The notes under the pieces are model-generated. The model worked only from the letters and a program-made list of their open reading frames with translations, had not been told where the DNA came from and made no database searches. The translations under genes were made by a program, and so were the position numbers. Positions 1 to 13,800 of a DNA stretch of 64,000 bases are shown here, piece after piece. Source of the DNA: a bacterium (GTDB lineage Bacteria > Cyanobacteriota > Vampirovibrionia > Vampirovibrionales > Vampirovibrionaceae). The stretch lies in NCBI GenBank assembly GCA_030429585.1, contig JAUIEU010000001.1, forward strand, positions 62,001 to 126,000, written 5' to 3'. Positions within the stretch are counted from its first letter, which is position 1, and each line of letters begins with the position of its first letter.

Positions 1-2
1 AA

Positions 3-77
3 TGGTCTGAAGAGATTGAATTTGTAGAAAAGCACCTACTTGACGACTTGAAAAGACTTGAAGCATCGGAAGAATAA
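3..77 (+). CDS. C-terminal end of an upstream protein (partial)
   Basis: An open frame enters from the left edge, runs 24 codons and stops with TAA 30 bases before the next gene. The visible tail is acidic and amphipathic (begins WSEEIEF, ends LEASEE). Its tryptophan plus helical end loosely resembles the tails of the two secreted paralogues that follow, so it may be a further copy, but 24 residues are too few to show this. Same strand and short spacing suggest it belongs to the same operon. Confidence 0.4.
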   Translation, partial: WSEEIEFVEKHLLDDLKRLEASEE

Positions 78-107
78 GTTCAAAGATTAGCGTTAGGATT
101 CAAAATT

Positions 108-1007
108 GTGTTTAAACCTTCACAATCAAAAGTGTTTCAATCGATTATTGCCTTTTCTGTCGGATTTCTAATGCTTTTGCTTTGTACAGCCAATGCTAAA
201 TGTACGGTGCTGGATGAAATCAAATGCCACCTAAAAGCCCAGGAAAGTATTGAATACATTCCCCAAAAGATAGTGCCGGTAGAAGGGAGTAAAAAAGGGC
301 GTTATAAACGTGGGTTTAACGATACCATTATGCAGGAGATGGTAGCCTTGTTTAAAAAACTCCCTGAAAAAGAATACCCGGCCTATTTGGCGTGGGTGGA
401 AGAAAATTTATACGATGTGCCCTCGCCGTATGTGTACAACGCGGTATTTGTTGCCTATTTGTTAGGGGAAGAGCAGAAAGCGAAAGAATTGCTGTACTGG
501 TATGGTCGCATTCATTTTTACGATGGAGAACGGTGCGTAGGAGAAACCTTTGTTCTAAATAAATATGGTAAAACAAGCTCTTCCTATACTAATGATCCTT
601 ATTCTTGGTACCATTCACGGGCTACCAGTGCATCGTTCCACTTGCAAAAACTTGTGAAAGAACTGTATGAACCGAGGGTTACAGGGAAAGATTTACATAA
701 ACTTCACTATGATTTATTTGAACCAGAGTTTTATATAAAAATGCACCGCGTAATGAGAGCACTTGTGGAAAATCCACCGGTACATACTCCCATTTGGGCA
801 TGCAGTCACCCTCCTCTCACCAAAAAAGACTGGCTGGTAATAAAATCCAAAGAAAAAGCCCTGAAACCGGTGGCCATTAAAGATTGGATTTCGCCACAAC
901 ATGAGTGGAAAGAAGATATTTTACATTGCTACCAGGTTTTAGAAAAGATTTTAATTCGTCAGAAAAAAATACAAAAAGATTGGCTAACTGAGGAGAATAC
1001 ACAATGA
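108..1007 (+). CDS. Secreted protein of unknown function, paralogue 1
   Basis: A 299-residue protein starting at GTG with AGGA nine bases upstream. The N-terminus is a clear Sec signal peptide: basic start, a hydrophobic stretch with FLMLLL, and likely cleavage after ANA. The mature protein has scattered cysteines (KCTVLDE, IKCHL, GERC, IWACS, LHCY) and many aromatic residues, which suggests a periplasmic or exported globular fold with disulfides. I do not recognise the family. It is a close duplicate of the next gene: residues up to GERC and the C-terminal part from PPLTKKDWLV are nearly the same, while about 80 residues in the middle differ. It overlaps the next gene by ATGA, so the two are probably translationally coupled and co-expressed with the giant RTX protein. 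Confidence 0.8.
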   Translation: MFKPSQSKVFQSIIAFSVGFLMLLLCTANAKCTVLDEIKCHLKAQESIEYIPQKIVPVEGSKKGRYKRGFNDTIMQEMVALFKKLPEKEYPAYLAWVEENLYDVPSPYVYNAVFVAYLLGEEQKAKELLYWYGRIHFYDGERCVGETFVLNKYGKTSSSYTNDPYSWYHSRATSASFHLQKLVKELYEPRVTGKDLHKLHYDLFEPEFYIKMHRVMRALVENPPVHTPIWACSHPPLTKKDWLVIKSKEKALKPVAIKDWISPQHEWKEDILHCYQVLEKILIRQKKIQKDWLTEENTQ

Positions 1008-1873
1008 GTATGATTTTCTCTAAGCCTGTACAGAAGCTACTTGCCGTTAGCTTATTACTTATTTTAACTGCTTTTAGTGTGGCTGATGCCAAGTGCACGG
1101 TATTGGATGAAATTAAGTGCCACTTAAAAGCCCAAGATAATATTGAGTATATTCCACAGAAGGTGATACCGGTAAAAGGCAGTAAAAAAGGCCGATACCA
1201 GCTTTGGTACAACGATACCATTATGCAAGAGATGGTAGACCTGTTTAAAAAACTACCCAAAGAAGAATACCCTGCCTATTTAGCATGGGTGGAAGAAAAC
1301 TTATACGACTTGCCCTCGCCGTATTTGTACAACGCCGTATTTGTAGCTTATTTGTTGGGGGAAGAACAAACTGCTAAAGAACTACTATATTGGTATGGTC
1401 GTATCCAGTTTTATGATGGGGAACGCTGTAAAGGAGAGAGATTTAAGGCTAAATCATCTGATTCTGACGACCCTTACTCATGGTATCACTCTCGTGCAAA
1501 ACAAGCCTCTGGTCATATGAAAGGACTGATAAAGGGAGCTTATAAAGATAAAGTTTCATCAAGAGAACTTTATAAATTAGATACTAACCTCTTTCCGGAT
1601 GCCTTTTTCCACAAAACTCTTCAAGCAATGAAAGCATTGACAGAAACCCCTCCTAAGCACAACCCGATTTGGGCCTGTAGTTATCCGCCTCTTACTAAAA
1701 AAGATTGGTTGGTAATAAAAAAAGCACCGCAACCAGTAGCTATTAAAAACTGGATTTCTCCACAAAACGAATGGGGTAGAGATATTGAGCATTGTTATGA
1801 ATCCCTTGTATGGATTCTAAAATTTAATAAAAAACTGCCACCTAACTGGAAAACTGAGGAGAGTGCACAATGA
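1004..1873 (+). CDS. Secreted protein of unknown function, paralogue 2
   Basis: A 289-residue duplicate of the preceding protein. It has its own signal peptide (SLLLILTAF, likely cleavage after ADA) and the same mature start KCTVLDEIKC. The ends are strongly conserved between copies (EEYPAYLAW, AVFVAYLLGEEQ, YWYGRI; then PPLTKKDWLV and NWISPQ). The middle, after GERC and up to about NPIWAC, has diverged apart from DPYSWYHSRA. Ribosome binding is provided by GAGGAG inside the previous gene. Its stop overlaps the start of the giant RTX gene by ATGA, with the same CACAATGAG junction seen at its own start. Two coupled copies before one giant exported protein suggest a helper, chaperone, partner or protective role, but nothing in the sequence fixes which. 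Confidence 0.8.
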   Translation: MSMIFSKPVQKLLAVSLLLILTAFSVADAKCTVLDEIKCHLKAQDNIEYIPQKVIPVKGSKKGRYQLWYNDTIMQEMVDLFKKLPKEEYPAYLAWVEENLYDLPSPYLYNAVFVAYLLGEEQTAKELLYWYGRIQFYDGERCKGERFKAKSSDSDDPYSWYHSRAKQASGHMKGLIKGAYKDKVSSRELYKLDTNLFPDAFFHKTLQAMKALTETPPKHNPIWACSYPPLTKKDWLVIKKAPQPVAIKNWISPQNEWGRDIEHCYESLVWILKFNKKLPPNWKTEESAQ

Positions 1874-4800
1874 GTTGCGATTTAAACGCTTATATTGATT
1901 ACAATAATCTTACAGACAAACAGAAATTTGCTGCGGATAATATTCAATTTAATAATTTGCAGGCATCTGTTGATGTGAGCTATAAAATCTCGCGGCTCCA
2001 TTACCAAGTATTTAAAGGGGGGCTTGATGAGCTTAAAACTCCTGGTGATAATGGTATTACGTTGAAAGATGATTTTGAAGCAGGTATCCAAGCACTATTA
2101 AATAGTGGTGGGGCCACCTTTGCAGAGTTCTACGATAATTTTAGTGGCAAAGAAACCATAGATAACGATGCCTTTGCTACCTTGGCGTCCAATGTAGAAC
2201 AGCTTAAAAAAACAGGGTTTTCTTACTTGGAATATCATGGCGATACCAGCCTGAGTCTCTCAATGAATACGTTTGTAAAAGCAGACCCTATTACTGGTAA
2301 AAACATTACCATTACTGCTGTTGATGGTACCAATGGTAACAACTCTTATGACACGTGGGTTAATGAGTGGATATTGCTCAATGGTCTCCATGCTTTTGAT
2401 ACGTTTAATAGAGATAGATTTAAGGAAGTTAAGGATTATTATATTAAACTTACAGAAGATTATAATATTGAGGCGCAAGCGCATACCTATCACTCTCAGG
2501 CGGCCATTCATTTATTAAACGATGCTGTTCCTCAGGATAGCGATAGTTATATCGGCTTTGGTTTTGATCCCTTAGGGGCGAATCATTTAATCGATAATGC
2601 GAATAGGATGGGGGCTTCTTTAAATACTACGATGCCCAATATTGCGAGCTTTACCACAGAAAGCGGCATTGTAGGCCCTGCTAGCAGAACAGTTGGAAAT
2701 ACGGCATATTATATAAAACACGCTGCAGGCCAAAGGCCTGAACGGCTTGACTGGGGCGGTAGGCACAGTGTTGAGTATTATGATACTGATGGTATTAACA
2801 CTACTTATGGCACATCTTTTCAGCCCGGTGCTACTATTTCTGAAATCTTTCAGAACGAGCATGTTCTTCCAGAATGTTTTCGCAATAGCATTCTGTCTCG
2901 AACGGCTCAGATAGGTCAAACACTAAATGCTGTTCCAGAGGTTTGGGGGCGTATTTTAAAATTACCGGACTATTTAAAGAGAGTAGCTGCAAAAATTGCT
3001 AAGCGGGAGAAAGACGACGGGACATTCGAAATAGTTGCTACTAATGATAATGGCGATGAAGTCAAAGTTGATGAACAAGTTAGAGGAAAAATTGTAGTTG
3101 AAGGAGATAATCCAAATTTTAGGAATGAAATCTATCAATACTTAATTGATCACGGAGCTGAACTTCTAGAAGGAAATGGTGTTAATAAGGTTGAAGAGGT
3201 AGATGGTAGCGGAAACGCAATTAATACCAGTACCCTTTTGTCTACCAGCGCTTCAGATGCCATAAAAGACAATTTAGGAGAAGATATTGAGCCGGGCGTT
3301 TCAGAAAATCAACCTGATAAAGTAATAGCAGATGGTAAGGATGTTGCCGATAAAATTGCTCAGCGTGGTACAGAGTTAGACAATCAATATGGTAACCCTA
3401 GCAATCATGATACGTCTTGTGTTGGGAAAGGGTTTTTGACATCGGCTGCTATCGAAACGGCTCGAATACTGTCACTAACCGGGGGGATTGATACCACATT
3501 ACTGGATAATGCTGTTTTTACCCAAGTCTCCAATGTTTATATCGATTACAGTTTGCCTGGTGAGCCGGGGAACCAGGATTATATTCGCGCAACAGAAACG
3601 AAAAGAAATGCCGTTGGCGACATTATTGAAAAAGACTTTAGAGCGTTTCTGCCTAAGACTTCTCAATACAACATATTTAGAAGTCAGGTAAATAATAGTA
3701 ATGCGGCGGCTAATCGTGCTGTGGATCAATATGCGGCATTGATTAGGGATTCGTTAGGTTGTCATGCCGAAGAATTTCAGCAAGAAGTTGAAACGCCATC
3801 CACGTCGGTGCCGAGCACACGTTTTACGGGCTATGTGCCTCGTCCCGGGTATAGCTTCCCAGGTAACCCAGGAAGCTCAGGGACCCCTGGTGATTCAGGA
3901 GGTTCAAGTTTATTTGGCCGAATTCTTGGTGGTGCTGCTCTCTTTGTGTCGGCTGTTTTAGGTCAACCTTCTTCAGGAGGCGGGGGTGGCTTATTTGTAG
4001 ACGCATATTCACCTCTGGTTATTGATTTAGATGGCGATGGAAAAATTGAAACTATTGGTCGCAATGAGTCACCTGTCTATTTTGATGCCGAAGGGAATGG
4101 CTTAAAAGTTAAAACAGGCTGGGCTGCTGCCGACGATGGCATGCTGGTCATGGACCACAATAGTAATGGCATTATCGATGATGTTGACGAGCACTTTGGT
4201 GGACAAGAACGCCTTGGCTTCGATCACCTGAGTAACTTTGACAAAGATTCTAATAATAATTCAGACGGTGTGATTGATAGTAATGACGTTCAGTTTAACA
4301 ATATCAAAATCTGGCAAGATGCCAATGAAGATGGGGTGACGGATGCTGGCGAGCTTCAATCACTAGCCTTTCATAATATTGCATCGATTAATCTAACAGC
4401 TACGGATGTTAATCAAACGCTTGCGGATGGTAATATTCTTCTACAACAAAGTACCTTTACGCGAACAGATAGTTCCACGGGTAATATTTCAGACATTGGC
4501 TTTACGTATAACCCCACCGAAACTTTTGATACAGGAACCTATGAAATTGATTTAGACACAGCGGATCTACCTTGGTTACGTGGCTCAGGGCATACTAGTG
4601 ATTTATTACGTATCGCTAGTGGAAATGATGATCTGAAAGCCGTGATTCGTGAGGTTGCAGGATCAGAATCGGCACAAGCACTGTATGACAATATCGATGA
4701 ACTTCTATTTGCCTGGACTGGCGCGAATACCATTGGTGAAGAAGCCCTGCAGGGGCTGGTCTCAAAGCGAAAAGTTCATATGATTGAACAGTTTACTGGG

Positions 4801-7800
4801 GTGACTGCGCCTACTGAAATCAATGAATTTCAAGCGTGGTATTTTGAATCGGCGTTTGTGCAACTGAAAGATAAATTTTATCTAGATGTTTTAGCCCAGA
4901 TTCCAGCAGGTGACGGCTATAATTTAGATTATGACTTTCTAGGTAATACCGTTCTTCTTCGGGAAGACGCAAACTTATACGATACTATTATTGATAACTT
5001 AGTAGATAGTCAGAATAATCATGGCGCGTTTGTACTAGCCAAAGTATTCAATACCATCGGTCTTTTTGATGCTGATGAATATGCTACCAAGGTGACTGAG
5101 CGTGGGTATGGGCAATCGATTCTAGACCATTTAAGTGGTGAAGCTCTGCTTTATACCAATAGTGATTTATCGTCTCGCAATAACTTTGCAGTATGGTTGT
5201 TGGATGGTAGTGAAGAAGCATCGTTTCAGGATGCCTTAGGCAATACGTGGGAGCGGTCTGGAGATCAAACAATTACCAATACCAATTCGTGGAAAACGGA
5301 TGAGTATGTTGTTGATCTGAGCGGTACGGATAGTCATATTAAAACAACAGATACCTCGCCATCAGGGGATGCCTGGACACTTCGCTGGCGGCAACGCTTT
5401 GATAATTTGAGTGGTCGCCAGACATTGGTGAGTGGTACAGAGTGGCATACATTTTCGATTGTTCATGGTGAGAATAACAAATTAGAAATATTCCTGTCTT
5501 CTGAGGGCAATGAATGGGACCTAGATTATTTTGGTCCGGGGAGTAAAACCAATTGGCAGGCCGATCAATGGTATGACTTTGAATTCTCCTACAGTGCTGA
5601 AGATGGTTATCGTTTGTTTGTGGATGGTGAGGAAGACTATTACCTTGACGACACCACTGCCTTGCACCAGGCTGAAGGGATTCAGTTTGGGGAAAACGGT
5701 AATACAGCAGCTCCTCTGCGGTTAGATGGTGCTGTCTCGGATATTCTCTTTGATAATACCCGAGTATTGCATACAGAGAATTTTACACCTTCAACAGAAC
5801 CCGTTATTGCGTATCAAGCAAGCAAAAACATTTACACGTCCGACGCAAGCGATGTCGTTAATGGGACCAACCATACTGACATTATCCACGCCGGTGACGG
5901 TGATGATTTTATAATTGGGGGCCTAGGTAGCGATAATCTATTTGGCGAAGCCGGTGATGACGAATATGTGATCAATCTGGGCGATGGCCATGATGTGATT
6001 CAGGACAACGATGGATCAAACCGTCTGATCCTCGGTCACGGGATTGATCTGGATGATCTGACATTTGAGCGTCTCTACAGCAACCAAGATGCAACCGATG
6101 ATCTCTTAATTACCATTAACACCACCGGGCAAAGCATTACCTTACAAGATCATTTTGTCAGTAGTGGCTCAGATAAAACCATTTCTGAAATGGTGTTCCA
6201 AACCGAGCAAACCTTACCGGATACAAGTACGAGTCATGTAGTTGCCATTACCGTTGCTGAAGATGCGGCGTTGTATCGGTATGTGGATGAAACTGTCATC
6301 ACGGGCACCACCGGTGATGATATGTTGGTGGTGGATCAGGCAGCGACGATTGATGGGGATCAAGGCAACGATACGATTCAAAGTAGTGATGATGACCACA
6401 CTTTTGTGTTTAATCCAGGTGATGGCACCGATACTATTACCGATGCAGGCGGCAATGATACCCTCGATCTCTCTGGTTTTAGTGATGACCTGGATGTGGA
6501 TCTGACTCAGACGAGCATGACGGAAAGTACCGATTCAGTCACTTGGAATACGGGTGCTATTGAAAATGTTATTGGTGGTTCTGGCGATGATACTCTAACG
6601 GGTAATGATGGCGACAACCTTCTTCAAGGCAACGGTGGTGCCGATACCCTTACGGGTGGGGACGGCGATGATACCTACCGCTTTGCTAACGGGTTTGGCA
6701 CGGATGTCATTACCGATTCAGCCGGTAACGATACCCTCGATGCCAGTGAGTTTACCGCTGGTGTGACAGTAGATTTATCAAATAACAGCTTTGCCGATGC
6801 TACGGATACGGTGAGTTGGAATTCGGGAGCTATCGAGAATGTTATCGGTAGTGCCTTTGATGATACCCTCAGTGGGAACACGGATGATAACATCATTGAT
6901 GGCGGTGCCGGGGATGATACTTTAGCCGGTGGAGCTGGAGATGATACTTATGTGGTGAATGCTGGCAATGATAGCATTACCGATTCGGCAGGGTCCGATA
7001 CGTTAGATGTGAGTGGGCTAAGCCAGGGCGTGACGGTTGACCTGTCGTCCACATCCATGAGCTATATTGAAAGTGGTTTGGACAGTACCCAATCCTTACT
7101 CCACTTTGATGGCGCGGTAGGTAGTCAAACCCTGACCGATGTCTATGGTAATGGTTGGACGGCTCATGGGGACGCAGAACTCGATGCGACTGATCCCTGG
7201 AAGACAGGTGAGCAGCACGTGACCATTGATGGAAACGGGGATTACATTCGGTCCAGTGTAGGGCCGAGTGGCGATGCCTGGACCATTCGCTGGCGACAGC
7301 GCTTTGATAGTGTGAGTGGTATCCGAAGTGTATTGAGTGCTGGGCAAGATTACAGTTTTAACATTGGTCTCAGAAATAATGGCGCTCTCTACATTGTGTT
7401 GTCATCCAATGGCAGTACCTGGAATATAGATAATGCAGATATTAAAACGGGTATGGTGACTGACCAATGGTATGACTTTGAATTTTCCTATTCAGTAACG
7501 AATGGTTATCAGGTTTTTGTGGATGGGGTGCAAGAGTACCATCTGTCATCGATTACCACGCCTGTTCACGATCCACAGTTCTTCCAAATGGGTCGCTACA
7601 TTCGCCAAGCGGATCCGTATTGGGCATCGGGGGCGATAGCGGATGTGTACTTTACCAATAACGAAGAACTCCATACAGCGAACTTTACCCCCTTAACGGA
7701 TTCGTTTGCCATTACCAATACCATCACGTGGAATACGGACGCCATTGATAATGTGATTGGTACGGATGCGGATGATGCCCTCACGGGTAATACGGGTAAC

Positions 7801-10800
7801 AACCGCTTGGTGGGTGGTGGCGGTACCAACACCCTTTCAGGTGGCGCTGGGGGTGATACGTATGCCTTTGATGCCCTCACCGGTGACAATACCATTACCG
7901 ATACCCAAGGCAGCAATACATTAGATTTTGCTGATCGCCAAACTGGGGTGTCGATTGATCTCAATACCACCAGTGCGCTAATCGATAGTCAAAACCTGAC
8001 CTGGAGCAGCAATGGCATTGCTAATGTGGTGGGTTCTAGTGGCGACGATACCCTGACGGGTAATACTCAGAACAATACCTTGGATGGTGGCGCTGGCGAT
8101 GATACCTACATCATTCAAGCGTCTTTTGGGTCCGATGTGATTGCTGATGCTAGTGGTTTTGATACGGTGGATTTGTCTGCCATTACATCCGGGATTACGA
8201 TAGATCTATCTCAAACCGGTTGGTCAGATGGGAGTGGCAATAGCCTCACTTGGAATATATCAGAATTAGAATCTCTCATCACAGGAGACGGAAACGATAC
8301 GGTCACGGCGGCTGATATCGACAGTACACTAACCACCGGTGCAGGTAATGATACCTTAACAGGTGGTACCGGTGATGATAATCTGATTGGTGGTACAGGT
8401 GACGACACCTATGAAGGCTTTACCACCACCTCTGGCTTTGATCAGATCTCTGATGAAGCGGGTACCGACACCCTGGATCTGACTGGCTTTAATACCACCG
8501 ATTTCTCATGGAGTCTATTAGATACCAATGCGGATGGCAATATCGATAGCTTGCTAATGCAGGGTGATGATGATCATAATCTGCTGATTGAAAATTATTT
8601 TGACGATTCTAGCGACACGATTGGTACTGCAGGGCAAGGCAGTGGTGTTATTGAATCCATGGTCTTTGATAACGATGCGGATGTCACTTTTAGTGAGGTC
8701 GTTGGCTTTGTGTCGCCTACCGCGTCTACGTCTGGCGATGATGTGATGGATGGGACGGCCTTTGTCGAAACCTTATCGGGCAGTGATGGGAACGATACCC
8801 TCAATAGTTCGGGTGGGGATGACACCTTAGATGGTGGCGCGGGTGACGATACCTATGTGATTCATGACTTCTTTGGCTTTGATACGATTGCGGATAGTAG
8901 TGGCACTGACACATTAGATTTCTCCAATCATTCGGGCGATATTGTCGTCGAGCTGGCTCAAGAATATTTTAGTTCCGGTCTTTTTAACTATCTCAGCTGG
9001 GAAGATGTGACCATTGAAAACCTGACTACAGGAGATGGCGACGATGCTTTAGCAGGCACCACTGGCAACAATACCTTGGATGGGGGTGCTGGCGATGATC
9101 TGTACCACTTTAAGGATAGCTTTGGTACTGATACCATCGTGGATTCGGCAGGCAACGATACCCTGGATTTCTCCAGCCTCACTGGCAATCTCTCGATTGA
9201 TTTAAGTCAAACGAGTTTCTCCGATGGCAATGGCAATACCGTCAGTTGGACAGGAAGTGTGATTGAAAATGCCATTGGCGGTACTGGCAACGACACCTTG
9301 ACCAGTAGCACCGACGATAATATTCTGGCGGGTTACGAAGGCGATGATACGTATGTGCTCACCTCTAGTTTTGGTGAAGACACCATTATTGATACGGACG
9401 GGATTAACCGTTTAGACATTAGCCACTTTGGTGGCGGTGTGACCATTGATATGAGTGGCACGGCTTGGACGGAAAGTGCGGGTAATACCATTACTTGGGG
9501 TGACAGTCTACTTCAGGAAGTGGTGACTGGGATCGGGAACGATACTCTCATCAGTGGCACCACCGATAACACCCTCATTGGTGGCTTAGGGAATGACAGC
9601 TACAGCGGCTTTGGTGACGGGCAAGGAGCTGACGTTATTTCAGATGCCGGGGGTACCGACACCGTAACTGTCAATGCGGATGTCTTGGATGGCCGATGGG
9701 CGGCTGCGGATAGCAACAATGACGGCAATGTCGATAACCTATTCATTGAATGGGACAACGGCAGCCTAACCGTTGAGGATTATTTTGATAACACCGCTGC
9801 CGATGCGAGTGGCAGTGGTCAGGGTTCCGGCTTTGTTGAAACCTTAATACTCAATGATGATGCGGATGTCACCTTTAGTGAAGTTCAGAATTTAGCCAAT
9901 ACGATCTTCGGAACCGATGGAGATGATACCCTCACCGGTGGTAGTACCAATGAAGTCTTCTTAGGGCTTTCTGGTGACGATACGGTGACTGGTAATGGCG
10001 GGGATGATACCTTTAGCGACACCAATAATTCGGGTAGCGATGATTATGACGGTGGCTTAGGAGCAGATATTGGCGACTATTCCGGTCATGGCTTCCAGGT
10101 GATTTACAACACCCATAACGATAGCGTGTCGATTCAAGATGATGTGGATACCCTGACCAGTGTGGAAACCTTACAGGCGGGTTCGAGCGCCCAAGACCAG
10201 ATTAATGGTTCTTTGAATAGCGCCGCACTCACCGTTAACTTGGATGCTGGCACCATTGTAGGTGGTGATGGTGATGTGACCACCCTTACTGGCTTTGAAG
10301 ATGTTATTGGGTCGACGTATGGCGATACCCTCACTGGGGATGCCAATAATAACTGGCTGAGCGGCCTGGAAGGCGATGATACGATCTCAGGTGGTGACGG
10401 TGACGATTACCTTATCGGTGCCTTTGGCCAAGACACCCTGAGTGGTGATGCTGGCAATGATGCGCTGGATGGCGGTGCGGATGATGATACCTTATCGGGT
10501 GGTGCTGGCGATGATATTTTACTCGCGGGCGAAGGTGACGATCTCCTCCAGGGTGGAGCCGATAATGATGTCTATACGGCCTTTGGTGTGAGTACCGGTG
10601 ACGATACCATTTCGGACACGTCTGGTGATGAAGATATTCTGGATCTCAGCAACTTAAGCACTGATGTGGTGACCGTCGAAGCCATTGATACCACCAGCAG
10701 TGGGTTTGTGGATCAACTAAAACTCTCTTGGGTGGATAGTAATAGCGACACCCAATCGGTGGTGATTAACGATTACTTTGATGACACGGATGCGGAAGCC

Positions 10801-13800
10801 AGCCTCAGTGGGTCAGGTACTGGAAATATTGAACGGATTGTATTTGAAAATCACAGTGATGTGGATTTTGATGAAATCATGAAACTGATCTACCGAGGTA
10901 CGGAAAATGCCGATACCATGGTGGGTGGCGTGAACGATGATTACCTGGACGGTGTGGCCGGGAATGACATCTTAAAAGGGAATGCCGGTGACGATATTCT
11001 TGTCGGTGGTGACGGCGACGACACACTTGAAGGTGGCGCAGATGATGACCTCCTCCTTGGTGGTGCCGGTAATGATGCGCTCCAAGGTGGCGACGGTGAT
11101 GATACCTATTACATAGAAGTCGGCGGTGGTTTTGACACCATCACCGATACCCAAGGCAATAACACATTAGAGTTGAGCTCATTAGAAGGTGGGGTAACGG
11201 TAGACTTAGCGAATAATGCGTTCGTCTTTGACGAACTTCCCGAAGACACCACCCAATCTTTGGTTCACTTTGATGGTGCCAATGGCAGTCAAGATATTGT
11301 GGATAAATTTGGTAATGAGTATCTAATATTTGGCAATGCCCAAATTGACGATACCAATCCATGGAAAACCGGTGAGAAGCATTTTGAATTGGCTTCCAAT
11401 GGGGATTTCTTCCGCTCCGATGTGGGGCCAAGTGGTGATGAATGGACCATTCGTTTTAGAAAACGTTTTGATTCCATGAGTGGATACCAAAGTGTTTTAA
11501 GCGCTGGTAAGGACTATAGTTTTAACATTGGTTTAAACGGCAGTAAATTGTATTTGGTTCTGGGCTCTAATGGTAGTACCTGGAATATTGTAAATACGAA
11601 CAATAGTGTGACCATTAAAAACGACTTTGTGGTGGACCAGTGGTATGAGTTTGAATTTTCTTACTCTTCTACGGATGGGTACCGTTTGTTCGTCGATGGC
11701 GACTTGGATTATAGCTTGTCGAACACGACGGCTATTTATGATCCAGACTTTTTCCAGATTGGTCGTTATATTCGAAGTTCAGCACCGTATTTTTCGACGG
11801 GTGCGGTTGCTGATATTTACTTTACTAATAATGAGGTGCTCCATACCAGTAGCTTTACCCCACTGTCCAATGCATACATTACCGATGGCGTGACGTGGAA
11901 TAGTGGTGCTATTGCGAATGTGACGGGTACCGATTATGCCGATACACTCATTGGCGATAGTGCCGCCAATGAGCTAAATGGTCTGGATGGGAACGATACC
12001 CTAGACGGTAATGACGGTGATGATACGCTGGGTGGTGGTCTCGGTGATGACACCTTGGACGGTGGGGCTGGCGCGGATACCCTGGAAGGGCATGGCGGCG
12101 ACGACACCTTAACGGGTGGTGCTGGTGATGACAGCCTGGATGGTGGCTCTGGTAATGATACCTATGTCTTTGAGTCTGGCTTTGGTAGCGATACGATTGA
12201 AGCCAGTGATGGGCAAGATACGATTGATGTGAGTTATCTCACGGCGAATACCACCATTGATTTAAGCTCCCAATCCGTCACCTTAGGCAGCGATGACATC
12301 ACCTGGACAGATAGCGCGGCTGTGGAAGGGGTGATTTCCGGTTCAGGTGATGACACCATTACGGGTGATGCAGGTAACAATATTTTAGATGGTGGTACTG
12401 GTGACGATAGCCTGTCGGGTGGTGCCGGTGATGATACCTATGTGGTAAATGGGATGTTTGGCACCGATACCATTGCTGAAACATCGGGTTTGGATACCTT
12501 AGATCTATCTAGCTTCACTCAGGATATTATTCTCGACTTAGGTACGGCAACTGAATATGATGATGGCGCAGGTAATGAGATTTCCTGGTCCTCTGGCGAT
12601 TTGGAAGGCCTGTTAACGGGTAGTGGCAATGACACGATTACCGGTACGTCTGGGAATAACATCCTTGGTGGCGGTATGGGGGATGATATCCTCAATGGTG
12701 GTGACGGGGATGACACTTATGTGTTTGTGCCTAATATTGGTACTGAAACCATTAATGACAGTAGCGGTAATGACACCTTAGATTTTAGCCGAATAAGCAC
12801 TAGCTTAACGGTGGATCTGAACAGTACCAGTTTTAACTACATCAATACCGCTAATTCTACAGATGAGTCTCTCCTTCGTTTTAACGAGGTTGTGGGCAGT
12901 TCAGATGTAATTGATGAATTTGGCAATACCTGGACAACCGGTGGTAGCCCAGAAATTGGTAGTACCGATCCTTGGGTCACCGGCCAAAAGCACATGGATT
13001 TGGATAGTGGCGATTACTTTAAGTCGGATGTGGGTCCGAGTGGCGATAACTGGACCATTCGCTTTAGACGACGTTTTGATAGTACCGGTGGTATCCAAAG
13101 TGTTATTAGTGGTGGTATTGATTACAGCTTTAACCTGGGCTTTAGAAGCAACGGTACTCTTTATATCGTACTCTCATCCAATGGCAGTACGTGGAACCTG
13201 GCTAATACTAATATTAAGAGCGGGTTTGTGGCGGACCAGTGGTATGAATTTGAAATGTCGTATTCTGCAGCGAATGGCTACAAAGTCTTTGTAGATGGCG
13301 CCTTAGAATACAGCCTGACCAATACCGCCAAAATTCTAGACCCTCAGTTTGTACAGATTGGTCGGTACATTCGTCCAGCCAATCCGTATTGGGCACCGGG
13401 TGCCGTGGCGGATGTGTATCTCACCAATAATGAGGTGCTTCATGAGGCTAGCTTTACCCCACTCTCGACACCATACAGTACGGATTCGATTACCTGGGCG
13501 AGTAATGCCATTGAAAATGTGATTGCCGGTGCAGGGGATGACACCCTCATTAGTAATGCATCCAATAATGCCTTTGAAGGTGGTGCCGGTGATGATACCT
13601 ATGTCTTTGAAGAAGACTTTGGGCTGGATACCGTATTCGATACCTCTGGTAATGATACCTTTGATTTTAGTGCCTTTGGCACCAATCTTAATATTGATTT
13701 GAATGCCACCAGCTTTGAAGAAAGCGCGGGTAATGTGGTCACCTGGAATGCGGGTGCCATTGAGAATGTGTATGGTGGGTCTGCTCAAGATGTCTTAGTT

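Noticed and set aside
13336-13788. 150-codon antisense frame inside the RTX gene
   Set aside because: The RTX repeats are low-complexity, so the opposite strand stays open by chance. The protein is repetitive (IPGNxI and similar) and has no start signal.
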